From Candidatus Accumulibacter conexus (GTDB lineage Bacteria > Pseudomonadota > Gammaproteobacteria > Burkholderiales > Rhodocyclaceae): DNA of 41,560 bases. Below, piece after piece: positions 1-11,571 of the stretch. Position numbers and translations under genes: made by a program. The first letter of the stretch is position 1. Each line of letters opens with the position of its first letter. The notes below the pieces were generated by a model, which was not told the DNA's origin, did no database searches, and was given only the letters and a program-made list of their open reading frames with translations. The stretch covers positions 1 through 41,560 of the forward strand of contig JAGFNJ010000047.1 in NCBI GenBank assembly GCA_017592775.1, given 5' to 3'.

Positions 1-1
1 C

Positions 2-91
2 GACGAAGAGCTTGCTTCGCTTGCCATCGAGCGCGACGCGTTTCATGGCGAATGGAACTACCGGCTGATACCCCGGAACAATGACAAATAG
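2..91 (+). pseudogene. C-terminal end of a transposase, probably ISAzo13-like (cut by window edge)
   Basis: An open frame enters from the left edge and stops at a TAG at 89-91, giving 29 residues that end in AFHGEWNYRLIPRNNDK. The FHGEWNY motif close to the C-terminus is what I associate with ISAzo13-family (Rhodopirellula-type) DDE transposases; this is recognition from memory, not a search. Only the tail is visible, so it cannot be told whether the full element is intact. The AT-rich stretch just after the stop (about 98-120) differs in composition from the flanking GC-rich DNA and could hold the terminal inverted repeat of the element. Confidence 0.5.
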
Positions 92-655
92 CTCGTATTG
101 TTCAAGTTATTTTTGCTTGCGTCCTTAGAGAGCGCAAAGGGAGGACCGCCCGGCCCAGTGGGCAGAGGCGGTCGGTGGAGGGGCTGGCCGAGGAGGGGTT
201 CTGAATCAGGCGTTGCGCCGCCGCCAGTGCCGACCTAGACGTAGAGGTACCTCACTCGCCGCATCAACCCTCGCCCAAGCACACGCCTTTCGCGCCGCTT
301 GGTGATGGCAATGCCCGCAACGCCGTTGAAGCCCCCGTCCTTGAACCCGGCGTGCCGCCGGTCCCTGACCCTGCGGCCCTGAGGAAACAATTTGCGGAGT
401 TGATGTCCAGGGCCTGCCGGCGTCGATCGCCGGGTGCTCCTGCAGCGCGCCGCTGACCGAACCCACGCGGTACCGGCACCCGATGCCACGCACCCGTGCC
501 CGCCATCCGTTCGACCTTCTCCTTGCCTTGTGGGGTTCTGCCCTGAGGCCGGCGCAGTGCCTGGCCGTCTTGGCCCTGTGCGGGGCCGCGGCCGGCGCTG
601 GCGGCTCGTGCACCGGACTCCTCCCCGGCGTTTCGGTAAGGGGCGGCTCCAGTAA

Positions 656-3046
<2,391 letters not shown>

Positions 3047-3051
3047 GCCGC

Positions 3052-3639
3052 ATGCCGACCGGACACAGAAGACCGCGCGCGGCGCCCGAGCTCAACCGCC
3101 GCGACGACCTGCTGCGTGCCGCCGCGCGGCTGTTCGTCGAGAAGGGTTTTGCCGCGACGACGACGCGCGACATCGCGCAGGCGGTCGGCATGCGTTCGGG
3201 CAGTCCGTTCTATCACTTCCGCAGCAAGCAGGAGCTGCTCAAGGCGGCGATGATCGAAGGGCTGGAAGCAGGCCACCGTCGCCTGCAGGCGGCCATCGCC
3301 GGCATCGACGATCCCGAGCGACGCCTGCGGCTGATGATCCGGACCCACTTCGGCAATCTGCTCGAGGGCGATTGCCATACGCCGCTGCTGATTCACGAAT
3401 CCCGTTCGCTCGATGCCGCGGCACGGGCCGAGATCGCCGCCGCCAGCGACCGCTACCAAGCGGTGTGGCAGGGCACGCTCGATGAACTGGCGGCATGCGG
3501 CCGGCTGCACAGCGCCGCCACTCCGGTCCGGCTGCTGCTCTTCGGCATGCTCAACTGGAGCGGCCAGTGGTATCGGCCCGACGGCCCGCTGTCGCTCGAC
3601 GAGATTGCCGACGCGGTCAGCGAGCTGTTGTTGCGTTGA
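3052..3639 (+). CDS. TetR/AcrR family transcriptional regulator
   Basis: A 195-residue regulator with the usual N-terminal three-helix DNA-binding domain at about residues 15-64, including the helix-turn-helix TTRDIAQAVGM and the closing YHFRSKQELL typical of the family. The C-terminal part is a helical ligand-binding domain, with no clear clue to the ligand. It starts five bases after the fadH stop, so the two are almost certainly co-transcribed. TetR proteins commonly control beta-oxidation genes in betaproteobacteria, and acyl-CoA is therefore a reasonable guess at the inducer. A palindrome at the predicted fadH start point (956-965) is a candidate binding site. Confidence 0.88.
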   Translation: MPTGHRRPRAAPELNRRDDLLRAAARLFVEKGFAATTTRDIAQAVGMRSGSPFYHFRSKQELLKAAMIEGLEAGHRRLQAAIAGIDDPERRLRLMIRTHFGNLLEGDCHTPLLIHESRSLDAAARAEIAAASDRYQAVWQGTLDELAACGRLHSAATPVRLLLFGMLNWSGQWYRPDGPLSLDEIADAVSELLLR

Positions 3640-3746
3640 TGGCGCTGTCGGCACGCCGGTCGCCGCCGCCGGTCCCGCTGGCGCTGCGCTCGCGCGCCGG
3701 CGAGGCGGCGGCAGTGCGCACCGGGCGGGCGGCATCGCCATGCGCG

Positions 3747-4607
3747 TCAGCCGGCGACGGCGGGCGTCCGGCAGGCCATCGGCCGCGCCGCATCGCTGCA
3801 CCATTCGCTCCAGGAACCGGCGTACAGGCGGGCGCCGGGGAGGCCGGCAATCTCCATCGCCAGCAGGTTGTGGCAGGCGGTGACTCCCGAACCGCAGGAC
3901 ATCACCACGGCGCGCGGATCGAAGCCGGCGAGGACCTCGGTGAACTCGCGCCGCAGGTCGGCGGCCGGCCGGAAGCGGCCGTCGGCATCGAGGTTGTCGC
4001 GAAAGAAACGGTTGCCGGCGCCGGGGATGTGCCCGCCGACTGGATCGAGGGTTTCGTTCTCGCCGCGGAAGCGGTCGGCGCCGCGGGCATCGATCAGCCG
4101 GAACTCCTGCCGCTGCAGATTGGCCAGCACGTCGTCGCTGCCGACGACCCAGTCGCGTCGCTGCACCGCGAAGCCTGCGGGTTGCGCGCGCGGCAGCGCG
4201 GTCGTCAGCGGCCGACCCGCGGCCAGCCAGGCGGCGATGCCGCCGTCGAGGACGGCGACGCGATCGTGACCGAGCCAGCGCAACAGCCACCACAGGCGGG
4301 CGGCAAAGGCCCCGCCGGCATCGTCGTAGGCGACCACCTGCGTCGTGGCAGCGACGCCGGCAGCGCCGAGCGTGTCGGCAAGCCGTTGCGGATCGGGCAG
4401 CGGATGGCGTCCGTTGCGGCCGTTCGTCGGGCCCGACAGGTCGTCGTCGAGATGGAGGAAGAAGGCGCCCGGCAGATGCCCGGCGGCGTAGGCCTGGCGA
4501 CCGGCAGCGGGGTCGCTGAGCAGGTGGCGGCAGTCGAAGATCCGCCAGTCGGCGTCCTGCAGGTGGTCGGCCAGGAGCGTGCTGTCGACCAGGGTCCGGT
4601 GGCTCAC
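3747..4607 (-). CDS. sseA: 3-mercaptopyruvate sulfurtransferase (tandem rhodanese)
   Basis: A 286-residue protein with two rhodanese domains: an inactive N-terminal copy (about 5-130) and a catalytic C-terminal copy (about 155-280). The active-site loop reads CGSGVTA with Cys238 as the persulfide-carrying residue. CGSGVT is the pattern of mercaptopyruvate sulfurtransferases, whereas thiosulfate sulfurtransferases usually have CRKGVT, so SseA is preferred. It would move sulfur from mercaptopyruvate to cyanide, thioredoxin or other acceptors in the cytoplasm. The start is a GTG whose bases overlap the TGA stop of the upstream STAS-like gene (GTGA), indicating coupled translation. It converges on the TetR gene; the 107-bp gap holds a GC-rich inverted repeat (arms 3662-3670 and 3704-3712) that may act as a terminator. 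Confidence 0.87.
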   Translation of the reverse strand: MSHRTLVDSTLLADHLQDADWRIFDCRHLLSDPAAGRQAYAAGHLPGAFFLHLDDDLSGPTNGRNGRHPLPDPQRLADTLGAAGVAATTQVVAYDDAGGAFAARLWWLLRWLGHDRVAVLDGGIAAWLAAGRPLTTALPRAQPAGFAVQRRDWVVGSDDVLANLQRQEFRLIDARGADRFRGENETLDPVGGHIPGAGNRFFRDNLDADGRFRPAADLRREFTEVLAGFDPRAVVMSCGSGVTACHNLLAMEIAGLPGARLYAGSWSEWCSDAARPMACRTPAVAG

Positions 4608-4975
4608 TCGGGTTCCTCGGCCGCCTCGTCGTCCTCAGCCAGCCAGCCGCGCGCCTCGGCTTCGTCGGCGAAGATGCGCATCTCGGCACGAACGAAAATC
4701 TGCGACAGCCAGGCGCTCCAGGCGACCCACTGGCTGTCGGTCAGGACGGCGATGCGGCTGAAGTCGTTGGCATGGGCACGGGCAAAGACGATGTCTTCCC
4801 AAGCGACGTCGAGGGTGAAGTCGGCCATCTCGCGCAGGTCGAAGAGCAGGTCGACCGGTCCCTCGAAGCGGATCGCGTCATTGACGACACCCTCGAATTC
4901 CTTGTAATCGGCCAGTGTGAACTCTGCATACACGGTCACTTCGACGCGCTTGGGTTGATGCTCGATGACGATCAT
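4604..4975 (-). CDS. STAS/SpoIIAA-like protein
   Basis: A 123-residue protein with the pattern of the SpoIIAA-like STAS family: MIVIEH at the N-terminus, then TLADYKEFEGVVND and a central LLFDLREM strand-loop. It ends in an acidic tail. Members are soluble or membrane-associated single domains thought to bind lipids or nucleotides; the function is not established. The ATG at 4975 has GGGAG upstream at good spacing, whereas the frame extends 13 codons further without support. The gene is the first of a two-gene unit with sseA (4-base GTGA overlap) and is divergent from xseB. Confidence 0.72.
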   Translation of the reverse strand: MIVIEHQPKRVEVTVYAEFTLADYKEFEGVVNDAIRFEGPVDLLFDLREMADFTLDVAWEDIVFARAHANDFSRIAVLTDSQWVAWSAWLSQIFVRAEMRIFADEAEARGWLAEDDEAAEEPE

Positions 4976-5063
4976 GGTTGGCTCCCTTCGTAGTCCGGGC
5001 AAGTTTAGCACCACTGTCGGGCGCCGAGTCCGTGGTTGCGGCTGCCGACCGGCCAGTTTTGAT

Positions 5064-5093
5064 TTGACCGGAAGCCCGTTAATAGGCTATTTT
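5064..5093 (+). promoter_or_regulatory. Possible sigma-70 promoter for xseB-ispA-dxs-folE2
   Basis: TTGACC (5064-5069), an 18-bp spacer and TATTTT (5088-5093), about 25 bases before the xseB ATG. The -10 element matches the consensus at four of six positions, so this is only moderately supported. Confidence 0.35.
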
Positions 5094-5118
5094 CGCCCGT
5101 TTGATTCGAGCCTTTCCC

Positions 5119-5406
5119 ATGCCCCGACCGAACACCGAGCCTGCCGTCGGCCCTGACGCCGCCGTTGATCCACCGACCGCCGTCGGCGAGCTGAAGTTCG
5201 AGCCGGCGCTGGCCGAACTCGAAGCGATCATCGCCAACATGGAGGGCGGCCGCTTGCCTCTCGCCGAGTCACTGGCGGCCTATCGGCGCGGCAGCGAGCT
5301 GTTGCGGCACTGCCAGCAGCAGCTTGCCGATGCGGAACGCGAGATCCAGATCCTGGAGAACGGTAGCCTGCGGGCTTTCGAGCCGGGCAGCGGAGAAGCC
5401 GGATGA
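5119..5406 (+). CDS. xseB: Exodeoxyribonuclease VII small subunit
   Basis: A 95-residue protein whose core (about 22-82) matches XseB: FEPALAELEAIIANMEGG, then LPLAESLAAYRRGSELL and a helix ending in REIQILE. XseB forms helical assemblies around the large subunit XseA to make exonuclease VII, a single-strand DNA-specific nuclease acting from both ends. xseA is not in the window. The chosen start is ATG 5119; a TTG at 5101 in the same frame is possible. The stop overlaps the ispA start (ATGA). The pairing xseB-ispA-dxs is widespread in proteobacteria. Confidence 0.92.
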   Translation: MPRPNTEPAVGPDAAVDPPTAVGELKFEPALAELEAIIANMEGGRLPLAESLAAYRRGSELLRHCQQQLADAEREIQILENGSLRAFEPGSGEAG

Positions 5407-6326
5407 ACCCGACAGGCAGCGCGGCAGACGAGACGACGAGGCTTCCCTTTCCCGACTGGATGCACGGCGTCCAGATCCGGGTGGGAACCGCTCTGGCGCG
5501 TCAGCAGCCACCCGCCGAGGCGATTCCCGGCCGGCTGCACCAGGCGATGCGCTACGCGACGCTGAACGGTGGCAAGCGGGTGCGGCCGCTGCTGGTCTTC
5601 GCTGCCGGCGAGTTGAGTGCAGCGCCGGTGCCGCGGCTCGAGGTCGCCGCCTGCGCGGTCGAGCTGATCCACAGCTATTCGCTGGTGCACGACGACCTGC
5701 CGTGCATGGACGACGACGTGTTGCGCCGCGGTCGTCCGACCTGCCATGTCGAATACGATGAGGCGACGGCGCTGCTCGTCGGCGACAGCCTGCAATCGCT
5801 GGCGTTCGAGATCCTGGCGCGCGCGGACTTCGGTGACAGCGCACGGCAGCTCGAGATGCTGGCGCTGCTCGCCCGCGCCAGCGGCTCCTGCGGCATGGCG
5901 GGCGGACAGGCAATCGACCTCGCGGCGGTCGGCAGGACCCTCGATCAGCCCGAACTCGAACTGATGCACGCGCTCAAGACCGGGGCGCTGATTCGCGCTG
6001 CGGTGCTGCTCGGCGGCCTCTGCGGGACGGCGCTCGGCGCCGACGAACGGGATTCGCTCGACCGCTTTGCCAAACGCGCCGGCCTGCTCTTCCAGGTGGT
6101 CGACGACATCCTCGACTGCACGGCCAGCACCGTCACGCTGGGCAAGACGGCCGGCAAGGATGCTGCCGCGGCGAAGCCCACCTATGTCAGCCTGATGGGG
6201 CTCGAGCGCGCGCGCGAGTTCGCCGCCGACCTCGGCCGGCAGGCACTCGCGGCGCTGGCCATATTCGGTGAGCGCGGCCGGCGCCTGGTCGAACTGACCG
6301 ATTTCATCACCCAGCGAAAGTTCTGA
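5403..6326 (+). CDS. ispA: Farnesyl diphosphate synthase
   Basis: A 307-residue short-chain trans-prenyltransferase that condenses IPP with DMAPP and then geranyl-PP to make farnesyl-PP, feeding ubiquinone, undecaprenyl phosphate and other isoprenoids. The first Asp-rich motif is DDLPCMDDD (residues 97-105) and the second is DDILD (234-238); both coordinate magnesium-diphosphate. The expected GGKRVRP substrate-binding segment is at 56-62. The start overlaps the xseB stop by four bases. dxs follows, placing the entry enzyme and the C15 synthase of isoprenoid synthesis in one transcript. Confidence 0.95.
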   Translation: MNPTGSAADETTRLPFPDWMHGVQIRVGTALARQQPPAEAIPGRLHQAMRYATLNGGKRVRPLLVFAAGELSAAPVPRLEVAACAVELIHSYSLVHDDLPCMDDDVLRRGRPTCHVEYDEATALLVGDSLQSLAFEILARADFGDSARQLEMLALLARASGSCGMAGGQAIDLAAVGRTLDQPELELMHALKTGALIRAAVLLGGLCGTALGADERDSLDRFAKRAGLLFQVVDDILDCTASTVTLGKTAGKDAAAAKPTYVSLMGLERAREFAADLGRQALAALAIFGERGRRLVELTDFITQRKF

Positions 6327-6383
6327 CGGTTGCCGCGACCCCTTCGCGTGCAGCCAGTCGCTCAAGCAGGACAAGACAAGCCA

Positions 6384-8285
6384 ATGATGCGTTATCCCCT
6401 TCTCGACACGATCAGCGATCCGGCGCAACTGCGCAAGCTCGACCGCCGCCAACTGCCGCAACTGGCCGACGAGTTGCGCACCTTCCTGGTCGAGTCGGTG
6501 GCCAGGACCGGCGGCCACCTGTCGTCGAACCTGGGCACCGTCGAACTGACGATCGCTCTGCATCACGTCTTCGATACGCCGCATGATCGCCTGGTGTGGG
6601 ACGTCGGCCACCAGACGTACGCGCACAAGGTGCTCACCGGACGGCGTGCGGGAATGGCGAGGCTGCGCATGCATGGCGGCGTCTCGGGCTTTCCGAAGCG
6701 CAGCGAGAGCCCCTACGACACCTTCGGTGTCGGTCATTCGTCCACTTCGATCTCGGCCGCGCTCGGCATGGCGCTGGCGGCGAAGACCAAGGGCGAGACG
6801 CGCAAGGTGGTGGCGATCATCGGCGACGGGGCGATGTCGGCCGGCCAGGCTTTCGAGGCGCTGAACAACGCCGGCGTTGCCGATGCCGACATGCTCGTCA
6901 TCCTCAACGACAACGACATGTCGATCTCGCCGGCGGTGGGTGCCCTCAACCGCTATCTGGCGCGCCTCTTCTCCGGCAGCAGCTTCAACGCCGCGCGCAA
7001 GGCGGGCGAGAAGATCCTCGATTTCTCGCCGTCGCTGCGCGAGTTCGCCAAACGCGCCGAAGAGCACGTCAAGGGAATGCTGACGCCGGGCACGCTGTTC
7101 GAGGAAATGGGTTTCAACTACATCGGGCCGATCGACGGCCACGACTTGGAGTCGCTGATTCCGACGCTGCACAACCTCAAGCACCTGAAAGGACCGCAGT
7201 TCCTGCACGTGATCACCAAGAAGGGGCAGGGTTACAAGCTTGCCGAGGTGGACCCGGTGCTCTACCACGGTGTCTCGAAGTTCCAGCCCGAGGTGGGTAT
7301 CGCCGGCGGATCCGGTGGCGGCAAGCCGAGCTATACGCAGGTCTTCGGCGACTGGCTGTGCGACATGGCGGCGGCCGATTCGCGGTTGGTCGGCATCACG
7401 CCGGCGATGCGCGAAGGTTCCGGGCTGCTGCGCTTCAGCGAGCGTTTTCCCGACCGCTACTACGACGTCGGCATCGCCGAGCAGCACGCCGTGACCTTTG
7501 CCGCCGGTCTCGCCTGCGAAGGACTGCGGCCGGTGCTGGCGATCTACTCGACCTTCCTGCAACGGGGCTACGACCAGTTGCTGCACGACGTCGCACTGCA
7601 GAACCTGCCGGTGGTCTTTGCGCTCGATCGCGGCGGTCTCGTCGGTGCCGACGGTCCGACCCACCACGGTGCCTTCGATCTGTCGTTCCTGAGCTGCGTT
7701 CCCAACCTGCTGCTGATGACGCCGTCGGATGAGGATGAGTGCCGCAAGATGTTGACCACGGCCTTCTTCCACGACGGACCGGCGGCGGTGCGTTACCCGC
7801 GCGGCGGCGGCACGGGCGTCGCGATCGATGCGCAGCTCGTCGGCCTGCCGGTCGGCAAGGGCGAGATTCGCCGCCATGGCCAGGCGGTGGCGTTGCTGGC
7901 CTTCGGCAGCATGCTGGCGCCAGCGCTGGCGGCAGCGGCCGAGATCGACGCCACGGTGGCCAACATGCGCTTCGTCAAGCCGATCGATCGCGAGCTGATC
8001 GTGTCGCTGGCGGCGGAACATTCGCTGCTGGTCAGCGTCGAAGAAAATGCCGTCATCGGTGGCGCCGGGACAGAGGTCGCACGCGTGCTCGAGGAGGCCG
8101 GCAGCGCCACCCGTCTGTTGCGGCTGGGAATTCCCGATCGCTTCATCGAGCATGGCGACCAGGCGCTGCTGCTGGCCGACATCGGGCTGGACAGCGCCGG
8201 CATCGTGCGTGCGGTTCGCGCCTGCCGGTCGGCGCCGGCAGATGCGGCAGATGCGGGCGATGCGCCGGGCGCACGCCCGGACTGA
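6384..8285 (+). CDS. dxs: 1-deoxy-D-xylulose-5-phosphate synthase
   Basis: Thiamine-diphosphate enzyme that joins pyruvate and glyceraldehyde-3-phosphate, the first step of the MEP isoprenoid pathway; its product also feeds thiamine and pyridoxal synthesis. The protein has 633 residues from ATG 6384 ([10 protein letters not shown]), in line with about 620 in E. coli. Visible motifs are [16 protein letters not shown], the thiamine-binding [10 protein letters not shown] (148-157) through NDNDMS, and [12 protein letters not shown] with the catalytic Glu. The frame is open 18 codons further upstream from a TTG, but that part has no homology pattern. It lies 57 bp after ispA. Confidence 0.95.
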   Translation: MMRYPLLDTISDPAQLRKLDRRQLPQLADELRTFLVESVARTGGHLSSNLGTVELTIALHHVFDTPHDRLVWDVGHQTYAHKVLTGRRAGMARLRMHGGVSGFPKRSESPYDTFGVGHSSTSISAALGMALAAKTKGETRKVVAIIGDGAMSAGQAFEALNNAGVADADMLVILNDNDMSISPAVGALNRYLARLFSGSSFNAARKAGEKILDFSPSLREFAKRAEEHVKGMLTPGTLFEEMGFNYIGPIDGHDLESLIPTLHNLKHLKGPQFLHVITKKGQGYKLAEVDPVLYHGVSKFQPEVGIAGGSGGGKPSYTQVFGDWLCDMAAADSRLVGITPAMREGSGLLRFSERFPDRYYDVGIAEQHAVTFAAGLACEGLRPVLAIYSTFLQRGYDQLLHDVALQNLPVVFALDRGGLVGADGPTHHGAFDLSFLSCVPNLLLMTPSDEDECRKMLTTAFFHDGPAAVRYPRGGGTGVAIDAQLVGLPVGKGEIRRHGQAVALLAFGSMLAPALAAAAEIDATVANMRFVKPIDRELIVSLAAEHSLLVSVEENAVIGGAGTEVARVLEEAGSATRLLRLGIPDRFIEHGDQALLLADIGLDSAGIVRAVRACRSAPADAADAGDAPGARPD

Positions 8286-8303
8286 CAACTACTTGGAGCA
8301 GCA

Positions 8304-9128
8304 ATGAACGCCCCCGAAACACCGCGCAGTCCGGCCGTCATGGCCGATGTCCAGGGTTCTGCCGATACGCGGCGGATCGCCATCAACAAGGTGGGAATCA
8401 AGGCCATGCGGCATCCGGTGCGGGTGCTGGACAAGTCCGGCGGTATCCAGCACACGATCGCGATCTTCAACATGTACGTCGGCTTGCCGCACAACTTCAA
8501 GGGCACCCATATGTCGCGCTTCGTCGAGATTCTCAACAGCCATGAGCGCGAGATCTCGGTCGAGAACTTTCCGGCGATGTTGCGCGAGATGGTCGAGCGG
8601 CTGGAAGCCGAGACCGGGCACATCGAAATGAGTTTTCCCTACTTCATCAACAAGTCGGCGCCGGTTTCCGGTGTGCAGAGCCTGATGGATTACGATGTGA
8701 CGCTCACCGGCGAGATCTGCCATGGCCGGATCGAGTCGACGATCCGGGTGGCGGTGCCGGTCACCAGCCTGTGCCCGTGCTCGAAGCAGATCTCCGAACG
8801 CGGTGCGCACAACCAGCGCTCGCAGGTGACGGTGACGGTGCGCATCAACGACCACCTGTGGATCGAGGAACTGGTCGAGATCGTCGAGGCGCAGGCATCC
8901 TGCGAGCTGTATGGCCTGCTCAAGCGTCCGGACGAGAAGTACGTCACCGAGCGTGCCTACGACAACCCGAAGTTCGTCGAAGACATGGTGCGCGACGTTG
9001 CCGCGCGACTCGGCGGTGAGGCCAGGATCGATGCCTTCGTCGTCGAGTCGGAGAATTTCGAGTCGATCCACAACCATTCGGCGTACGCCCTGATCGAGAG
9101 GGACCGAAGGCTGGCCGGCAATTCCTGA
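8304..9128 (+). CDS. folE2: GTP cyclohydrolase I, type IB (FolE2)
   Basis: A 274-residue member of the FolE2 family, which converts GTP to dihydroneopterin triphosphate for folate and queuosine precursors. It is unrelated in detailed sequence to the zinc-dependent FolE. Family hallmarks are [15 protein letters not shown], the metal-binding VTSLCPCSK (153-161) and GAHNQRS. In bacteria that have both types, FolE2 can work with other metals and is often expressed under zinc limitation; here it sits in a housekeeping operon with no sign of a Zur site, so it may be the only enzyme of its kind. ATG 8304 follows dxs by 18 bp, with GGAG at suitable distance. A strong terminator lies 32 bp downstream. 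Confidence 0.93.
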   Translation: MNAPETPRSPAVMADVQGSADTRRIAINKVGIKAMRHPVRVLDKSGGIQHTIAIFNMYVGLPHNFKGTHMSRFVEILNSHEREISVENFPAMLREMVERLEAETGHIEMSFPYFINKSAPVSGVQSLMDYDVTLTGEICHGRIESTIRVAVPVTSLCPCSKQISERGAHNQRSQVTVTVRINDHLWIEELVEIVEAQASCELYGLLKRPDEKYVTERAYDNPKFVEDMVRDVAARLGGEARIDAFVVESENFESIHNHSAYALIERDRRLAGNS

Positions 9129-9160
9129 GAGCTGGTGCCGACGTACGTCGTTGTGGGAAG

Positions 9161-9198
9161 AAAAAACGGGCGAGGTCCGCAGACTTCGCCCGTTTTTT
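9161..9198. terminator. Bidirectional intrinsic terminator between folE2 and rplS
   Basis: A near-perfect 17-bp stem (9161-9177 with 9182-9198; one G-U pair on one strand) closes a 4-base loop. The outer six pairs are A-T, giving a U-run on either strand, so it can end transcripts of both converging operons. Confidence 0.9.
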
Positions 9199-9220
9199 CT
9201 TGACGCCGCGCGGCAGCCGT

Positions 9221-9586
9221 TCAGCGCTGCTTGCGCACGAGCTTTTCCTTGATCCGCGCCGACTTGCCCGAGCGCTGACGCAGGTAGTAGAGCTTGGCAC
9301 GCCGGACGTCGCCGCGGCGCTTGACCTCGATCGCGGCGACCAGCGGCGAGTAGGTCTGGAAGGTCCGTTCGACTCCCTCGCCAGAGGAGACCTTGCGGAC
9401 GATGAAACTGGAGTTGAGGCCGCGGTTGCGCTTGGCGATGACGACGCCTTCGTAGGCCTGCAGACGTTCGCGCGCACCCTCCTTGACCTTGACCTGGACG
9501 ACGACCGTGTCGCCGGGTGCGAACTCCGGAATGACCTTGCCCAGACGGGCGATTTCCTCTTGCTCAAGTTGCTCGATCAGATTCAT
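9221..9586 (-). CDS. rplS: 50S ribosomal protein L19
   Basis: A 121-residue L19, which sits at the interface between the 30S and 50S subunits. Recognisable segments are [20 protein letters not shown], the [13 protein letters not shown] loop, [12 protein letters not shown] and the basic end [12 protein letters not shown]. The length matches the usual 115-125. It is the last gene of the conserved rpsP-rimM-trmD-rplS order, 23 bp after trmD, and ends at the shared terminator. Confidence 0.98.
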   Translation of the reverse strand: MNLIEQLEQEEIARLGKVIPEFAPGDTVVVQVKVKEGARERLQAYEGVVIAKRNRGLNSSFIVRKVSSGEGVERTFQTYSPLVAAIEVKRRGDVRRAKLYYLRQRSGKSARIKEKLVRKQR

Positions 9587-9609
9587 TTTATGAACTCCAT
9601 GGATGATTA

Positions 9610-10416
9610 TCAGCTCTTGTTATCCTGACCGCATTGCTCCTGAAACTCCACCAGGAGTTGCGTTTCCAGCTTCGACAGCGAACGGCCCGCCAACAGCTCG
9701 GGCCGCCTCTGCCACGTCCGACCCAGCGCCTGTTGCAGGCGCCAGCGCCGTATCTCTTCGTGGTGGCCGGACAGCAGCACCTCCGGCACCCGCCACCCGG
9801 CATGCTCCTCGGGTCGCGTATAGTGCGGGCAATCCAGCAGGCCCGCAACGAAAGAATCCTGCTCTGCCGACTCGGCGTCGTTGAGTACTCCGGGCAGTTG
9901 CCTGAGCACGGCGTCGAGCAACGCCATCGCCGGGATCTCGCCGCCCGAGAGAACGAAATCCCCGATCGACACTTCTTCATCGACACAGCCGTCGATCAGG
10001 CGCTGGTCGATCCCTTCGTAACGCCCACAGACCAGGACCAAGGCCTCGTCGGCCTGCGCCAGGCGCATCACGCGTTCGTGCGTCAGCAACGGCCCCTGCG
10101 GCGAGAGGCAGACGACGCGGCTGCAGTCGGCGCCGACCGCCCGCTGCCGGGCTTTTGCTGCGGCGATTGCCGCTGCCAGTGGCGGCAGCATCATCACCAT
10201 CCCCGGGCCGCCGCCGTAGGGACGATCATCGACCGTACGGTGGCGGTCGGCAGTGAAATCGCGTGGATTCCACAGGTGGAGCTGCCAGCGACCGGATGCC
10301 AGTGCCCGGCGCGTCACACCCGAGCCGGTGAGCGCGACGAACATTTCCGGGAACAGCGTCACGACGTCGGTCACCAGTGGCCGCAGGACCGTCGCTGCGT
10401 CCGCTGCGCCGTTCAC
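9610..10416 (-). CDS. trmD: tRNA (guanine-N1)-methyltransferase
   Basis: SPOUT-family knotted methyltransferase that makes m1G37 next to the anticodon and so prevents frameshifting. Motifs: [10 protein letters not shown] near the N-terminus, [25 protein letters not shown], and the knot [11 protein letters not shown]. The GTG at 10416 overlaps the rimM TGA (GTGA) and gives 268 residues; a second GTG at 10374 gives 254 residues, aligned with typical TrmD starts, but has no Shine-Dalgarno sequence. I chose the coupled start, with real doubt between the two. Confidence 0.95.
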   Translation of the reverse strand: MNGAADAATVLRPLVTDVVTLFPEMFVALTGSGVTRRALASGRWQLHLWNPRDFTADRHRTVDDRPYGGGPGMVMMLPPLAAAIAAAKARQRAVGADCSRVVCLSPQGPLLTHERVMRLAQADEALVLVCGRYEGIDQRLIDGCVDEEVSIGDFVLSGGEIPAMALLDAVLRQLPGVLNDAESAEQDSFVAGLLDCPHYTRPEEHAGWRVPEVLLSGHHEEIRRWRLQQALGRTWQRRPELLAGRSLSKLETQLLVEFQEQCGQDNKS

Positions 10417-10988
10417 CAGTCCGCTTCCCAGTCGACCCGTACCTCTCTCGCAGCCAGGTCCACTTCGAGGACGACGGCAGCGACAAAGGGCAGCAATCTC
10501 TCGCCGCCGGCGCCATCGGCAACCTGCAGGACAGCGTTCGCCGGTGTGTCGATCAGCCCGACGATGTGGCCGAGCGGCTGGTTCCGGGTATTGCGCACCT
10601 GCAGACCGAGCAGATCGGCCCAATAGTACTCGTCCTTGGCGGGCGCTGGCAGCGCCGAGCGCGGCGCACCGACCAGGACGCCCCTGAGCGCCTCGGCCTG
10701 AGTGCGGTCGGCGATGCCGTCGAAGTGTGCCGTCAGCCGGCCGCTGCGAACCGCGCATCTGATGAGCTTCCGCTGCTGCCACCGTGCTGGCGGGTCGCCC
10801 TCGCTGCCGAGCCACCAGTGCGACAGGGCAGACCATTGATCGGGGTCGTCGGCGAAGGGGTGTACGTGCACCTCGCCACGCACGCCGCTGGCTGCGCCAA
10901 TCCGGCCAAGAACGACGATGTCCGCGAGCGCCGCACTGTCACCCGCCACCACGGCAGCGCCGTCGGGCGGCTGCGCCTGGCCCGACAA
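10413..10988 (-). CDS. rimM: 16S rRNA processing protein RimM
   Basis: A 191-residue assembly factor that binds S19 and helps mature the 30S head. The N-terminal RimM barrel begins at [21 protein letters not shown], and the PRC-barrel domain follows from about residue 118 ([34 protein letters not shown]). The likely start is a TTG three bases after the rpsP stop; a GTG about 12 codons inside is the alternative. The first 20 or so residues are not conserved-looking. It overlaps trmD by four bases. Confidence 0.94.
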   Translation of the reverse strand: MSGQAQPPDGAAVVAGDSAALADIVVLGRIGAASGVRGEVHVHPFADDPDQWSALSHWWLGSEGDPPARWQQRKLIRCAVRSGRLTAHFDGIADRTQAEALRGVLVGAPRSALPAPAKDEYYWADLLGLQVRNTRNQPLGHIVGLIDTPANAVLQVADGAGGERLLPFVAAVVLEVDLAAREVRVDWEADW

Positions 10989-10991
10989 CGC

Positions 10992-11246
10992 CTAGGCCGC
11001 TGCCTTGGCGGCGGACTGCTTGAGCAGCCGGGTGACCGTCGGCGAAGCCTGGGCACCTTGCTGCTGCCAGTAACTGAGCCGGTCGGCGGCAACCTGCAGG
11101 CCCTGTTCCTTCTCGGTCGCCAGCGGGTTGTAGAAGCCGATGCGCTCGATGAAGCGACCATCGCGACGCGACCGCGAATCCGTCACGACCATGTTGTAGA
11201 ACGGGCGTTTCTTGGCGCCACCACGAGCAAGGCGAATAACGACCAT
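10992..11246 (-). CDS. rpsP: 30S ribosomal protein S16
   Basis: An 84-residue S16 with the conserved start [20 protein letters not shown] and the [10 protein letters not shown] and [10 protein letters not shown] segments. It is the first gene of the rpsP-rimM-trmD-rplS operon, ends in TAG just before rimM and has a promoter about 30 bp upstream. Confidence 0.97.
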   Translation of the reverse strand: MVVIRLARGGAKKRPFYNMVVTDSRSRRDGRFIERIGFYNPLATEKEQGLQVAADRLSYWQQQGAQASPTVTRLLKQSAAKAAA

Positions 11247-11278
11247 GTCACTCTCTTCCGAAGCAGAAAAAAGCCGAG

Positions 11279-11287
11279 ATTATAACA
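11279..11287 (-). promoter_or_regulatory. Extended -10 promoter of the rpsP operon
   Basis: On the minus strand the sequence reads TGTTATAAT, a perfect TATAAT with the TGn extension. No good -35 box is visible, as expected for extended -10 promoters. The start point would be about 25 bases before the rpsP ATG. Confidence 0.55.
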
Positions 11288-11571
11288 ACAATGGGCACCC
11301 TGAACGTGTGAAATCCACAGCCGTCGCCTGCCGTGGCATCAGTCGGCACCGGCTGCGTCCATCGTCCACAGGCCCATTTCGTGCCGGCCGGCAGCACACC
11401 CTCAAGCGCACTGGCAGTATATAATCAGAGTCAGAGGCAGTTCAGGGCACGCAATGGCGGTGGGCTGGGCGTGTGCGCTTCCCCATTCTGGCAGTTGCTT
11501 CGTCCCGCCGGGCAGCGGACGTCACTGCGGCTGCCCGTGCCTTGATGAAAACCTCTTTCGCAGGTGGCCTG
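11288..11571. other. Intergenic stretch between the rpsP promoter and the 507-residue gene
   Basis: With the rpsP promoter region this makes a 325-bp gap between divergent genes. It holds no recognisable gene. A TATAAT lies at 11420-11425 on the plus strand without a clear -35 partner; it could drive the downstream gene, leaving a leader of about 140 bases. The reading frame of the downstream gene stays open from 11473, so a longer N-terminus cannot be excluded. Confidence 0.35.

Noticed and set aside
5280-8288. A 1002-codon open frame on the minus strand opposite ispA and dxs
   Set aside because: It is antisense to two certain genes, has no recognisable domains and reflects the lack of stop codons in GC-rich antisense frames. 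The same applies to the minus-strand frame 986-2887 opposite fadH and to other long shadow frames.
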